This document shows, piece by piece, positions 26,901 through 41,900 of a stretch of 64,000 nucleotides of DNA. Each line of letters starts with the position of its first letter. Positions within the stretch are counted from its first letter, which is position 1. The position numbers and the translations under genes were made by a program. The stretch comes from Marthasterias glacialis (lineage: Eukaryota > Echinodermata > Asteroidea > Forcipulatida > Asteriidae): positions 9,033,505-9,097,504 of the forward strand of contig OU452233.1 of the NCBI GenBank assembly GCA_911728455.2. The letters run 5' to 3'. The notes below the pieces were generated by a model, which saw only the letters and a list, made by a program, of their open reading frames with translations, had not been told where the DNA came from and searched no databases.

Positions 26901-29900
26901 TTCCCCACAGTCTTGACTTTTGGAAACACTGGATCTGGAGTGCTGTTGCAGGCCTGGAAATTCATCTTTGTGAGTGCAAAGTCAGTTTTCATTTTGCAAA
27001 GGGAAAGTCTATGGGATACTTTTGAAGGGAAACCAAGACCAAGACCAGGGCAACAGAGGCCATGGCCATTTCGGCATCCGTGTAATTCCACGCCTTCCTG
27101 CTGTGCAAGCAGTTGTTTTTAGATTAATATGAAGCAGATTTATGTATGGTTGTGTAAAGGGTCAAAAGCATTTTGAGATGTTTTACCGACTTTTAACTAT
27201 TGCTTCAAGCACAAAAATGATCACATACATGTACATTTTATGTGCGCATTGTTTGAAAGGTTACTGGTTTGAATGAAGATAATTCAACCTTGCAAAATGA
27301 TTGCAAGAGGTATTCATACACGTAATGTACTCCAGACTGAACATCAACAAGTCTTGTGAGGTTTGCGGAGACACCATGAAAACCGATTCATTGTCATTTT
27401 TTACATACAGTACATTACTGTACATAATATGTAATTCAAACAATCTCAGTAATGAAGATACGCTAAGCTAAATTATGCCATTTTACCTTCCTACTGTCTG
27501 ACCACTGGATACCATTAACTGTGGTTATGAATGAAACTATGCCACCCTGCAATATGATATCTTGTGGTGAATGCTGTACACTACATGTACATGTACACTG
27601 TGTTATACACAGTTTCAGGCCTGTACATTATGTCCAACAATCAGGGATGCAACTTGGACTTAAAAATGCTCACTTTTTCAACGTTCTTTACCCTTTTTTA
27701 CAGTGATTTAGGCCTACCTTACAAACAAAATAACAGGCGGGTGGCTACATAGTCGTCAGACCCCGGTAGTGCATAACTCAAAATAAACCTCTTTTGTAGT
27801 AGAATACTGGAAGTTTATGAAACAGTAATGTGATTAATATCAATCTCACAACATACACTGTACAACTTTAATAAAATCGCTTAGTAACTGTGTTATTATT
27901 ACCAAAAGCCGACTTTTGGTGTGACTGTCGGTCACAGCATGTATTTGCACAGTTTGCCATCAGCTAAGATGACGTAGTACCCACAATAGGTCACGTGATG
28001 ACATGTAAACATTGGTCGCGCAATTGGTCTATTTCGTAAACACTTTGCTTTTCCCTTTAAGATTTACATATAAATTCATGTGTGGTGGGAGTACAGAAGG
28101 TAATCATGTGGAGCTAAATCTATCCAGACAGACACATTCCTTCATGCATATGTGCGCAAGGGCAATGATCTACAACATGTATTAAAACTCAAATAATAAA
28201 TTGTACGCTTCAATCTAGCCAAGGTCAAAGACAGGAATCCATGCATTTAATTTGTACACAATAACTCTCTTCAGTCAACTACTTATACACACTTAGATGC
28301 TGAGGTCTTGCTGATCTTTGCCAGTCACACGCTGGGTGTGAAATTATGCATGTAAAAGTTGGCCATATTCTCATTTCATACATAGTGTATTGGAACACGT
28401 CTACATATGATGTACACCATGTAGGACTACATAAGACACAGACCAGCTGGATGTCACGTTTGCACAAAGTTCTGTCTGACAACCAGTGATATGATTTGGA
28501 AAATGTGCAATAGGATTTACAACAAATGATGCCAATTAATCCACATCGAAGCTGGCACCCAATCTACACCTATATGTACATGTACAATGTAATCCTTCTG
28601 AGATGTTACTGACCAAAAGGGTCAAACTACATATATAATGGCTATGCAGGGGTAGAAATATGCACCTGATGTACCATGTGTACTGGGGCTAATTTTAGCT
28701 CCTGGGTATGTATAAAAAGGATGGGCCCAGGGGCTATCTTCCAGGGCCCAGGGGCTTTCTCAGATTTACAATTTTGTAGGCCTATGTTTAGAAAAGGAAA
28801 CAGTCCTGACAGATCACACTCTGTAAACTAAACGTTGCTATAATAAATTGTGGCTTAAAGGCAAAGTATACCTTTGCTTTTTGGAACCGTACGTTTGCCT
28901 TAATGCTATATAATTGTAGATATATACCATAAAACTAACCTGTGTAAATTTCATTTCAAAAGGTGGCAGCGTTTTTGAGATAATTATCGCCAAAAATCTG
29001 GAGCGGTTGTGTTCACGCAGAAGTATCCGTCATTGAAATACACATTCTGAGAAGCGTTACGGCCATAACGCTTCTCAGATTCAAATTTTTGGGGGATAAA
29101 AAGTGATATATTTTTCCATAACTGCAGTACTTCGAAGTGAAACGTTTCTCAAAATGCATTATACTATCCAAAGCTGCTGTACTCCTTACCAAGTAAGTTT
29201 TTATTGCCAAAAATTTTCAGAGTCATTACCAAACGTATGCAATGTCTAGAATGGGTAAACTAAGCCTGTGCGTTTACGGTTATTTTTGTAAACGTGTAAC
29301 CATTTCTAAAACGATCAGTTACACGTGTAACTGTCCATTTCAGAAATACAAACAAAATTTAGAGTTAAAAAACACACGATTACATGACGACGGCACATGC
29401 AGTCAAAACATTGCGACTTCATCACAGCAATTTGATTTTGAGCAATCTCGCCGCACAAAAACAAAAAACAAAAACAAGAAGAAACAGATCTTACACTTTA
29501 CTGTAAAACACTCTTCCCTTTTATCCAGGTTGTTGTAAATGTTATAATTTTAGCTAAATAAAGCCTACATGTTGCATAGTTTTTCGTAAACCAAATGCTG
29601 GGGAACTTGCTCCACTGACCATACTTTCGAGAGCTTTCGCGTGCGCACCTGCAATGACAAAGCTGTAAACGTCTAGCAGTTTGTGCACCAGCGATGTCCC
29701 GAGCATGCGCAGATGTGACTAGTCTTATGTGAAGGCGTTTTGTCATAATGCACTGGTATATTTCAACAATAGAGGGCGCACTCTCCCATACTTTTGCATT
29801 GTTTTGAAAGCGCCCTCTAGCATTCAATGTTTCTTGCATTTAATGTATCATGCAAAGTAGCTAGATTACAAAGACTATCAGCCTACAGGTACATTTTTGG

Positions 29901-32900
29901 AAACAATGCGAATACTTGTACAATGTATTAGGCCTACATGTCGCACGGATACATGTACATTCTCTGCATTGCGTACATGTACATCGTGATCGCAATGTGG
30001 TGTGCGTTTCGGGCCACCTTTAAATGAAATTTTACAGTTATCCGCACATGTTGGTGCGGGAGCCCAATCCGAGGTTTGGAGGAAGACGAACTACAATGAA
30101 GCGTAGCCCATGGGAAATACCTCACGTCACGGAATAAACAGACCTGGGGTTATTTTTCAGCGCCGGAAGCGTTTTAGAAATAAAGGTTCCTTTGGCTTTT
30201 TATTTGGGACCAGGCGCTAATAGCGCCACCAGGCGCTAATAGCGCCGAGGTGCTGGGTTATTTCAACCCCTGCTATGGTTGATTTCTCTTCAACACTGAT
30301 GGACTAGGCCTACTACCCTTTAACCTTGCATTTTGTTTTGTAATCCATGACAGGCTACATGTAGTCCCACCACTTTATTTCTATTTGAAAACAATACAAT
30401 ATATGCTTTGAATGAAAATTACTGTCTGCAAGTTTCATGCACAAAACATCTCAGACAATTCTCTGTAAATATTTTGAGTGCCATCTCCTCATACATGTCA
30501 TAAACTAGTGTGATAAGTTTTAAATCACAGGCCCGATTAAGAAAATTCAGTAAAAAAATTAATAGCTCAAAATTTGAATTTGTAAAATCAGTACAACCTT
30601 TTTGTTTTTCCCACAAGATTTTGCTGCAAATTTCCAGTACAAAAATAAACATAAATCTGTAAGAGTTTGATCTTAAAATATTCTTCTTGGCATGTTGACA
30701 AATGGTAGACATTGTCAGACACACAGTTTCTAAGCAGGAATTCTAACATGACTGACAGTCATGAATCAAAATGGGTAACATTCATTCAGGGTTCTACAAT
30801 GTACATGTTGGCAGCAAGCCTCATGAGCTGCTACAACACAACTGCTGATCTAACTTGAAATGTTGTACATGTAGGCCTACATACTGTAGACTGAAAAATT
30901 GAAACAGTATAATTTACTTGAGTTGCCCTATAAATTAAAATTGGCAATCGGGCAAGGAATTAAAAAGGACGATTGTGTGTATTTTGATGATTATGTTCGT
31001 CAGTAACACACACAACAGTTTATTACATGTATACATACAGTGTACATGTATTTGGTCCAATAGGCCCTACATGTTTATCTGTAATTGTAACCTTCAAACT
31101 TCTTTCTCTTGTTTCTTTCAACACACACGTACAGTAGAAGTACATTCACAAAGGCATACATACTTTACACCTTTTCTGAACAATTTATTTTCTGATTGAT
31201 AAGAAGACTGTCAATTGTTACTACCATTTATTTATTTTTTTTCTTTTTAACTTTGCAGGGAAAATACACTGTACATTGTAGCTCAAACGAACAGTTTTCA
31301 ATTTCCATTTAAAACACACATTAGGGTACAATCTCAACTCCTGAACAAGTACACTTGTAATACATATGTAGGTGCACCAATTGACCTGTGACTTGCTCTT
31401 TAAAGCTACATACAACCATAAATACACCGAGACGTACAGTATACATGTACATTACATGTACACATAGATTCTCACACTACGTACATGTACAGTAGCTCTA
31501 ACCACAACAGTTTGAGCAACATCTTCAGTGAAATTGTAACAAGATACAGTACATATCATTGTATGTAAACCTACACATGTACCTTTAAGTACGTTTTGGG
31601 ATTGCAAGAAACTCCACAGCAGACTCAGTGGCAAGTACCATGGAGGAAGGCAAGTACACATAGCACGTGTACATGTACATAGTACAAGCATGAGTGGCAA
31701 GACAAATATGCAACCTTTCTCATGAACTTATCTCAGTGCCTAAAAGAGCTCACAATGCGTGCGACCCAATCATCAAAATCTGAAGAGAGGTTACCCTCAC
31801 AGCTACAGACATGACAGAGAGTCCACATCTCTGTGTTTGGTGTTACAGTACATACTGTACATTTGTACATTGGACGGGTTTGCGAACCATTATTCTTCCC
31901 TCGTTTCTTCTTCAATTACCACCACACACATTTTAATGAAAAGAAACTGCAATGTTAACCACTTCACGTCGGTTGTTGGCGTGATACACGCAAATTATTT
32001 CTGGGTAGAAATATGGTTGACATTTATAATGCCCGGAACATTCTTGAAGCGTCCTCTTTAGGTTGTGGTCACTTGACCAGCTCACACCCCCTCCCCATCG
32101 ACAATCTATTGTGCAGCATGAACAGGCATGCACCTACACTGTACATATGTTCCGTGCACTTTACATGTATGCTGTTTCCCTCGTGCAAAGAGTGACACTG
32201 GGTATTGGAATTCGTGCTCAAAATCTCCCTTTTTCCAGGGGTTATTGTCTAATCCCAATTCCAAAACTTTGTGCTTTTGTTGTACAAACGGGGATTACAA
32301 CAGATCGATATGCTGCTGCCATTTTTTTCACTGTATTCAGTATATGGGGTAAACCCGAGATTCAAGCACACCATGGCTGTGGCTTCCAGCCAAGGTTCGG
32401 GCCTATTCAACACCTGACATATAAACATTCCATAATTTCTCAAAAGTGAATGAAAAATCCCAGTGTATTTGATGAGAACGTTTATATACTTTATTTATTC
32501 AGAGTTTCATTATGACAACAAAAGTCTCAACAACAAAAATTACTATGTAAGTTCAAAAAAGTACCGAAAAATAATACTGCGCGGAAGCATGGGAAATATA
32601 CCGTAATGAAGTCGTTAAGAATCGTTTGTACACTGCACTGACAAAAGAACAATTTTACAACACAGACGAGCAGTCATCCTGAACATCGAGGATAAAAACG
32701 TGTTGACCTGTACACATGTGTGCACCAGGGTGCATTTCTCCCCACAGGCAGGTGTAAACTAGGAGGCCCTGTGTGTACCAGTCTAACATTGCTATAGTGC
32801 ACTTAACTCAATCAACGTGACACAAGACCCAAGCTATGTGAGCTATTTCGCCTGTCAACCTTCCACTAGATATCTACCATCTGAAGGGTCCAAAATGGAA

Positions 32901-35900
32901 AAACCTCTTGCAAACCTCCCATAGTTGTGTCCATATTTTTATCCCCCTTACGTCATTGAAAATAAATTGTTTTCAATTGTCTACCCAATACACTATATAA
33001 ATGCACGTATGTACAGTACATAGGCCCTACATGTTATTTTGCATGACATAATGTACAATGCTCTGCGGTATAAGATCATCGCATACAAAGTGCATAATGT
33101 GTCTATATTTAGCACATTACATCAAGTTACAATGTACACGTAAATGCATGCTATGAGTTGACGTCGGAGATGCCTTGTTTATGGTAACATTCTCCACTTC
33201 TAACCCATGTTAGTGAATATCCAGATGCTACTTGTGTTTTGTTTTTTTCTGACATTACAGTGATCACGTCACATAATCCTTTTATCAGTTTATTAGATCT
33301 GTGATTACAAGTCAGCAAACTCACTTTACATTCATACAAACCATGCATGTCATTCACCTCCTACATGTGTTATGAATTCATTTACACTCAGTACACATAT
33401 TAGATACAATGTACAACAGTGCAATGTACAAAATATCCAACTCAAAGACTGTAACATGTAACATTTAGTATGTAAATTTTGAAACCTGTAAGGTGCATGT
33501 TATAATGTACATGTACAGCTTGTAGAATTATTACTTGCTTTAATGCAAATGATGTACACAGTATAAATGTTCCACAGCATTTGTACAATGTATTACGTTT
33601 CATATTCTAGACTGAAATTACACATGAATAATGGAGGTCATTGTCTTGGTTGCCCTGGTCTTGGCCTTAGTGCCCATGAGTTACGAATGTAATGGGATAC
33701 ATTTTACATGTAATCAATTCCGATTACCTGGCAACTAAAAGAAATGTTTTTTTTTTCTTACGAGAAAAATGGCCCTGTCCATCATGTCCATACACAATTC
33801 GCTATCCATGTACATGGACATCGGGCCTGGATTATATTCTTTGAGAGAGCAAAGCCATTTTCATGTTGTATAAAGGGCTTCCAATGGGAAATCTTCAAAG
33901 TGTATGGGAAACTTTTGAAGACACACCGTGGACAAGGCAACAGAGGCCATGGCTTCCATGTAATTCCAGGCCTGGAACACTACAGTACATGTATCTATGT
34001 TTTCCAGGTCTGTTTTGAACATGATCTACATGTATTTCTGTCTGATTTTCAACGTACATACCTAACAGTATTTGAGAAGCAGATTCACAACATAGGAATG
34101 TACTACAAGTGTACACTGTACACAGTCAGTACACACACCAATGGATACACAATACTGTACATCATGTACTGCTCATTGTACACTATGCACACTGTACACA
34201 TCATAAAATGCAGAAATGTCCATGTTGCAGTAGGCAGGTAGGGCCTAAATATCTTTTGAGCTTGGAATACCAACAGGGCAAGGCTATTTTTGTTTTGTAG
34301 GGAACTTCCATTGCAAAATCTTATAGTCTATCATTGTCTATGGGAAACTTTTGAAGGGGCACCAAGGCCAAGACCAGGGCAACAGAGGCCCACTCCACAG
34401 CCGGGGGTGGGATTGTGCATGGAATAAAACTGAAAATGGCAACTGGTTTAAAGATGAAAACTCCTGGGCTTTATTTTCACAAAGCATTAAGATTAATCTT
34501 TAAGACAAGTTGTCAGTATCACCATAGTGATTTGTATTGTGACATCACATTTTCCTTAGCAATTAAATTTGGTACACATCTTAAGATCAATCTTCTTTCT
34601 TCGTGAAATTGCTCCCCGAACTTCCAGAAAGTCACACTTAGAGGAACTATATGTATGGACTCTTTACTTCGCCACAGCATTGAAAACTAGCTGGGCCAGT
34701 TTTAACAATAGGGGGTTCAGTCTATCATCACTTGATAACAGTGAAAAGGGCAAAAATAGATCTGTGAAAAAAACACAAATCATGCAACCAGGGAAAATTT
34801 ACAGAGTAGGCCTTTATGTCAACTTGCTGTCACTGGTTAATGTGCAATCAACAAAAAATAATAATAATCAACTTCACCAAAAACAATTGAATCATAAAAC
34901 AGAAAATATGCAATTATCTTTTTCCACTAGATTAATTCCAGTGTCATGCAAAACGTATTATGTATGGGAACGTCTGTTACTCACTGTATTAACCATTGTA
35001 ACGACCAATTCTCATAATGCATCATTACCAGAACCTGGCTACAATGTTTGGTACATGTAGTTTATATTAATTGTTCAGTGGGAGCATTAAACTTACTGTC
35101 CTAACCTGTACAACTGATCATTAGGTAATCAACAGGCAGAATCATGCTTTATTTAGCCTTGCTCCCCTTTTGTGTTCCCTTATCCAAAGCACATGACTGC
35201 AGTATTCTTTACCCCTAGTCACCTGTGACAGATTAGTGGAGGGCACTTCATTATTGTTCCTGTCAAAATGGAACACCTGTCACCCTGGTTTTGTGGGGAA
35301 ATATTGATTGTATGCACTGAAACAAACAGAGCGATGAAAACTGCAAACCTCAGCGGTCTTATGTGTTTTATTAGAGAAGGGATTCCCCGGTTTTCCACAC
35401 AAACAATGGAGATTAAAAAGCAACACTCTCTGCGATTGCAATGCATCCAGTGTTTAGTACGACAAGGAATTTTATGAAATGGTCAGGAATCAGGGACAAA
35501 TTTTGTGCTTGTCAATTTATTATTATACACTGTATTATTATTTTTTTCATGCTAGCACTACAACTGTTCAATATGCAGATTGTCCACAGAAGGTCCAAGA
35601 TGAGGATTCAATACACACTAAATACGTACATTGTACATGTACTTCAGAAAAATGGCGATATACATTCCCTAACCATACCCGACCCATCAAAATCCAACAG
35701 CATGTCTGTTTGATTCCATTGGACTAAAGACTGTACACAATTAGTAAAAGTTCACTTTACACTGGATCAGGCATACATAATGCAACCTGGTTAATCAGTT
35801 TAGGCATCAAAGTACCATAAATCTGTAAATAATGGTGAACTGGATTTTGTTTGAATGAGAAAGGGTCCAAATAAATCTCTCAAGGGAGTTCAGGGTTTAG

Positions 35901-38900
35901 TATAATTTATATACGCATGTAGATCTGATCAGCACATACATAATTTAAGCCTTTAAATCTAGAATAAAACATACAAATTCTCTAATAAAAATTCTCCCAA
36001 TGAGAACTGAACTCACTGACATTTTAGGGTTAATTTTTGCTTTGATTTCTTATGATTCCCATTTTTATCTACTTATTTTTTTCTTAAACAAATTAAAACT
36101 TGGGGATCAAAATGTACACGTATCATACATAATTACAACTTTTCTATAACCTGCTGATGTACAATTCCTTTTAAGTACAGTATTTTACCAAGTTTTGTTC
36201 TGTTAGGTAAGTACATTTACATCCTGTACATGTAACACACAACAATGTACTGTACATGTACTGTACCATACAATGTACATGTACAATGTACAATGTACAT
36301 TACCACATAATTTACATTTTTACACACAACACATTGTAATATTATTCTCTGACCCATTCACAGTGAGCATAATTTCTGCGGTCGCAAAAAACTATGGTGA
36401 ACCCCAGTAGCTGGTAAAGGAATGCTGCACCACCAGACATGAGCACACAAAAGCAATCTGTTATTATAAACTGGGTTGGCCTGCATCAAGCAACACTTGA
36501 AACAAGGCCTCTTGAAACTACATAATATGCTTTAAACATGTACATCAATGGCTAAGTTTAATGAATGGTTTAAAAAAAAAAGCACTCCAAAATCTCCAAG
36601 GTTATTACAGTAGCTTTGTTGTACACATGCAGTGCATGCAGCTACATGTACATGTACATGTACATGTAGCAGTACATACATGTATAGTACAATAAAATGG
36701 TAAAAACAGGGAATCAACAAATTTCAATCTCAAAGCGAGTGAAAATTTGTTTCAACTAGAATTTGAAACTTAGAATGATAAACTGGTGAGATTTGTGGTA
36801 CATTTTCTCCTAAAAGGTGTCGGGGTCTACATGTACATCAGTGATGTAGATCACGGTTTGCCTCAACTTTTTAGTCGCTAGCCAAATGAACTGTTAAAAC
36901 CTTGTTTCTGCCAAACTTAACAAAATGTACTAAATGGTAAAGTTGTAAATGTAATGTTGAAATTGGCAGTCAACTCAACTCCCATCAGTGTTGCACTGTG
37001 AGTTGCATTTTAGCAGGGTCCTTACTCTGTGACGTCCTTGGCACTTCCATGTGCAATCCCAGTCCCCAACAAGATTCTATGCATATTGGTGTATTTAGCC
37101 GGTAAATGCCCAGTGCCAAGGCTGGCGTAGACCAGTTCACTTCACAATGCACATTTTTGCAGCATTTACAATGTAGCAGGTTTTTCATTGCAAATGTGAT
37201 GCATTTTTATGCAACAGAAGTTTGCTGTTTTGTAAGACAACTTTTTCATAGGGACCATCTAAAGTTTCCTTAGACTACAGGAACTTTTAAAGCCATTTGA
37301 ACAATCTGTGTAGATATTGGTATGTAGTCGTGGGAAGCAATGACCTATATTAACTAGCAAGACCAGGGAAAAGAGCATTTTGTAATGGTTCTCAAGTGTT
37401 TCAACCAGCAATCAGGCCAGCACAATAAAAGACACAGCATTAGCCGTTAGTTTACATGGAGAGAGAATCCATACAGTACACTGTATACTCTAATTTTGGG
37501 GACACACCCAAAACCTACACAAAGCAACCTTTTGTGTTCCCCCAAAAACCACACTAAAAGTTTACATACAAGTGTACACTGTAATTACAAGGAGACTTAA
37601 GGATGCATGCAATACAGGGAGACTCCTGTGCATAGCAAAAGGTGTCATGGTAACTCTCAAGTCATTCTTCAAATATACGTAACTTCACAGTTTCTCAGAC
37701 ATATTTTATATGCATTTTGTATACAACACTTTTTTCTCCCCTAAAAAAACGCAATAATAAAAAGCTCAGATATTATATAATAGTTATAATAAATGTAACT
37801 CTTTGCTCTTACTCTACGTGTTCAACATTTGACAAATTGCGCGATTCTATTCTTCCTAAAGACAAATCTGATCTTTTCAAATCAGATCTTTTCAAATCTT
37901 CTTCATACTATTCCTATAGGTTCAAAATCCCTTGACAAAAGACCTTTTTCAATAAATGGAACGTCCTACACATGAACATGTACACATGTATGTACATGGA
38001 TTAATTTTTGGACGGTGTACATGGATTTTCATTGCTTAATTCGCAGTATCATTCCAAAATAATTGTTCCCTCCCATTCATCCAAATGAGGCAAGGTTGTG
38101 CAACAGTGGACAAGTTTGTGTCTATGGTGTCATCCACGTTATTTAGAAGTTTTTTTATTAGCATTTTCAGAGTGTGGGGTGAACGAGTTTTGGGGTCTAT
38201 TTTGTGATTGTAATTTTTTTCCCAATGACAAGGATGTACATGTGTGAGGCATCATACATGTAAAACAATTGAACATGTTGAATGCATTTTGTTCGTGCAT
38301 TGTCGCAGAATATGTAATCACTTGGAGAAATCTGGCTTTTCCATTTCACTCTGTGACATGGTATAGTCCAGATTTCACCACGTGATTACATTCTGCGACA
38401 ATGCATTCAATATTTGTATTATATATTGTTTAAGAGGCCTACATGTACACGTACATGTACGTACAGGAACATGCCTCCACTGTCCACACTAAATGACTAC
38501 ACTAGTAATTTTGTGACAAATATGCCATTTATTATGGTCAACAGTGGGTTTTTGTTCTGCTGTCAGAACAAAGATTTTAAGTACATTCACATGTCTTATC
38601 CGATGTCATTACATGTGTACAGGTACATTTATACATGTAGGGCCTACATCATGTAATTTAGTGTACAGTCATGACAGTGTACACATGTACATGTATGTAC
38701 TGTATGTCTGGTACATGTACAAACATGTTTGTGTGCAGTTCTATCCAAGACATTGTTCCTCCTCCCAGATTGGTGTTCTAATATTCAACACATGTCAGCA
38801 GATGTTTTGACCGACAATACTCTATAAAGCTTCGTTTCTGGTAGACATTCTGAAATGGCTGCCAATACTACTTGACTATATAGAGTTACATGTAGAACAC

Positions 38901-41900
38901 ATTGCTCATCATTGGGAATTCCCCATGCCTCAACATACAATGTAGCCCTAATTTGTGTGTGTACATTGTACACTGATACAGTTTGGAACTTCAATACATG
39001 TACATGATGTACAATGATAAAGTTTGCATACATGTACAATGCAGACTGTGTACTTTAAAGATTGCACACTTGACAATCAGTTCATGGACGTGTACATGAC
39101 ATAAGAATTTTGACACTACACAACGGCACATTTTCAGTACAAGTACACCCACATGTACATGTACATGTAATAGACCGATTGCACGATCCACGTCACATGA
39201 CCTGTAGTGGGTATCAAATGTAAACAAACAAAACGTCCTCCACAGGATGATTGTTGCATTGTTTATTCGATCAAGGCTTTTCTTTCTCAAAATCTGTGAA
39301 AAATATTCCAGAGTTGTACCAGAGACCTTCGAGTAGCTGAGTGAAGCCAATAAGGACAGATCCAGAAGTCTTGAAAATTCTACAAGGGACGTACTGTATG
39401 TTTGCTCACGATGTGGTAGTACCAGTACATGTACGTAGTAGTTGCATGACAGAACGTTTGGGCCAGATGACCGCGATCACACACTTTTCAACACAAGAAT
39501 TCCACAGTTTTGAAGCTGAAATCATCCAAAGAAAAGGCTTTCCAAAACTGTGTGATTCCTTTTTCTATTTGAAATTCCGCAAATGGCTAGGTAAAAATGC
39601 TCACTTTTCCAACGTTCTTTACTTTTTATTTTATTTTTTTTTTTACAGTTTTTTTTAACAATGATTTACATTACAAATAAAATAACAAGCCGGTTGCTAC
39701 ATTGCCGTCGGATGCCTGTAGTGCATGACTCAAAATAAACCTCTTTTGTTGAAGAATACTTGTGAGTTTATGAAACAGTAATATGATTTAAATCAATGTC
39801 ACAACATACAACTTTAATAAAATGGCTTAGTAACTGTGTTATTATTACAAAAATCTGACTGTTGGTGTGACTCTGTCGGTCACAGCATGTATTTACACGT
39901 AGTTTGCCATCAGCTTAGGTGGCGAACATGTATGTACATGTAGTACCCACTACAGGTCATATGATGACAATTGACATGTAAATAATAACATTGGTCCCGC
40001 AATTGGTCTATTAAGACAATTAAAAACAATAAGTGTTTGCAACATGGGCACAGTATTAGGTCTCCAATGTTTACCAACAAGCAACTGCCAACAAGGGATG
40101 TGTGTTTGGCCTAGCTTTTGATGATCACACCCTCACAAAAATCACTTTTATACTTTTTTTTACTTCTTTTGATTGCTACTGTACAATCAAAATATTTCCT
40201 ACATTGTATAATACATGTACATGTACATACATGTAGTGTTATTCATAAAATCCAAACAAAACGTTAACTGGTTTTTGCTGTCTTCACTAAAATGTAACCA
40301 TCAAAACTTGACTCAATTTTCAGAGGTCATTGTGGGTCTAATTAGTATTGAAAATTTCGACAATCCTCTACGTGTGTATATATGTACAATCACATACTAC
40401 ATGGTAGAACCCTAGCCTTAGAGGAAATTAATAAGCAACTTCATGGTAATACAGTATGCGCCATCTTGTTCAAGGGGCAGATTTGTTTATTTCGAACACA
40501 CATTGTTGCCTACATGTACATGTACAACTCGGTGCTCAAACTTCATTCCTGCATCTGGAAGGTGCAGGGAAGTAGAAGCAATAAGTCGCAGACGGCAACG
40601 CATGTTTGAAGTAAACAAATCTGCCCCATGAAAAAGATGGGGGGTGCATATTAGTTTACCATGAAGGTCAACAGGTGCTTATTGTAGATTATATGCAGCA
40701 GGAATTTTATCAGACTACTTTTATAATGTGGTAATGCCCATTGGAGTAATACCAGGTACCAGTGAATTTTCATGGGGTAGAGCATTCAAGAAAAAACGAT
40801 GTAACCTTAGGCAAACTTTCAATTATGAGTTACTGTGTGAAGGACATAAAATCACACTTTTTTTTATTAAGTCCTATTCAATTATGCACAAAAAATGATT
40901 GTGTATTGCAGTGGCACTAAATTTGTGTTAGTGTCCGTGTGGTCTAGTTTCTTTAATCCCAGCCTCACAATTTTTACAAACAAGCCACCAACTCTCCTGA
41001 CTTACATGTATATGGCTTTTTCTTCCTCCATGATGGTGAGACACCATGGACACACTGTCATTGAAACATCTCAAATTTATGGAAATAAAGTCAACTGAAC
41101 CACATTGTTCACATTTTGTTGTGGTTGTCTAATTTCTAAACACAAAATAAAAGGGAAAAGATTTACATGTAACAGACCACTGATAGCCCACTAGTGTGGC
41201 GAAGGATTTTTGACATCGGTTGTATCCTTAGCCACACTGCCAGCACCATCTATTATATACAATGTGGCATATTGGTGGTGCATCCCCTATGGGTGGGGAA
41301 GTAGTTCTACATGTATTAAGCAACTAAATGCAAGGCCATTTGAATGCTATCTCAAAATATGTCACCGGGTGGCCAAAGAGGGTGCAACTGCAAGCACAAT
41401 TCAACTACTGTTCCATGTTTATCTTGGCGAGTATGTGTAACATTTATATTGTGCGTGCTACACAAAATATGTGTACTGTAAATGTACTTGCCAAGATGAA
41501 CTTGGAAAAGTAGTTGAATAGACTGATTGTGCGACAATGTTAACATGCGGTCACGTGACCCCCTATCGGGTATGATGTCATACAGCTGGTGAAAAAATAC
41601 CTTTAAAGAGATAGGCCGTGACACAGAGTGAGTTCGAAAACAGTCGATTATACTTTCGTTAAGCGATGAATTAGTTAATCAGCCCCTTTATTTAAAGTAT
41701 GGTGTGGCATGAATTTAAATCACATCTCTGTTTCATAATTTAACAGTATTCTTCTGAAATGAGTTTTTTTTTTAGCCATGCACTACCGGCGTCGGATGAC
41801 TATTATGTAGCCACCTGTCTGTTATTTACCGATGTAAAAAATCCTTCGCCGCACTAGTGGGGCTACAGTCATGACCATGATGACAGTACAACGTACAAGT

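Noticed and set aside
33744-34241. 165-codon plus-strand frame in intron 1
   Set aside because: It runs through an inverted pair of dispersed repeats and GTACA simple repeats; amino-acid composition is dominated by these.
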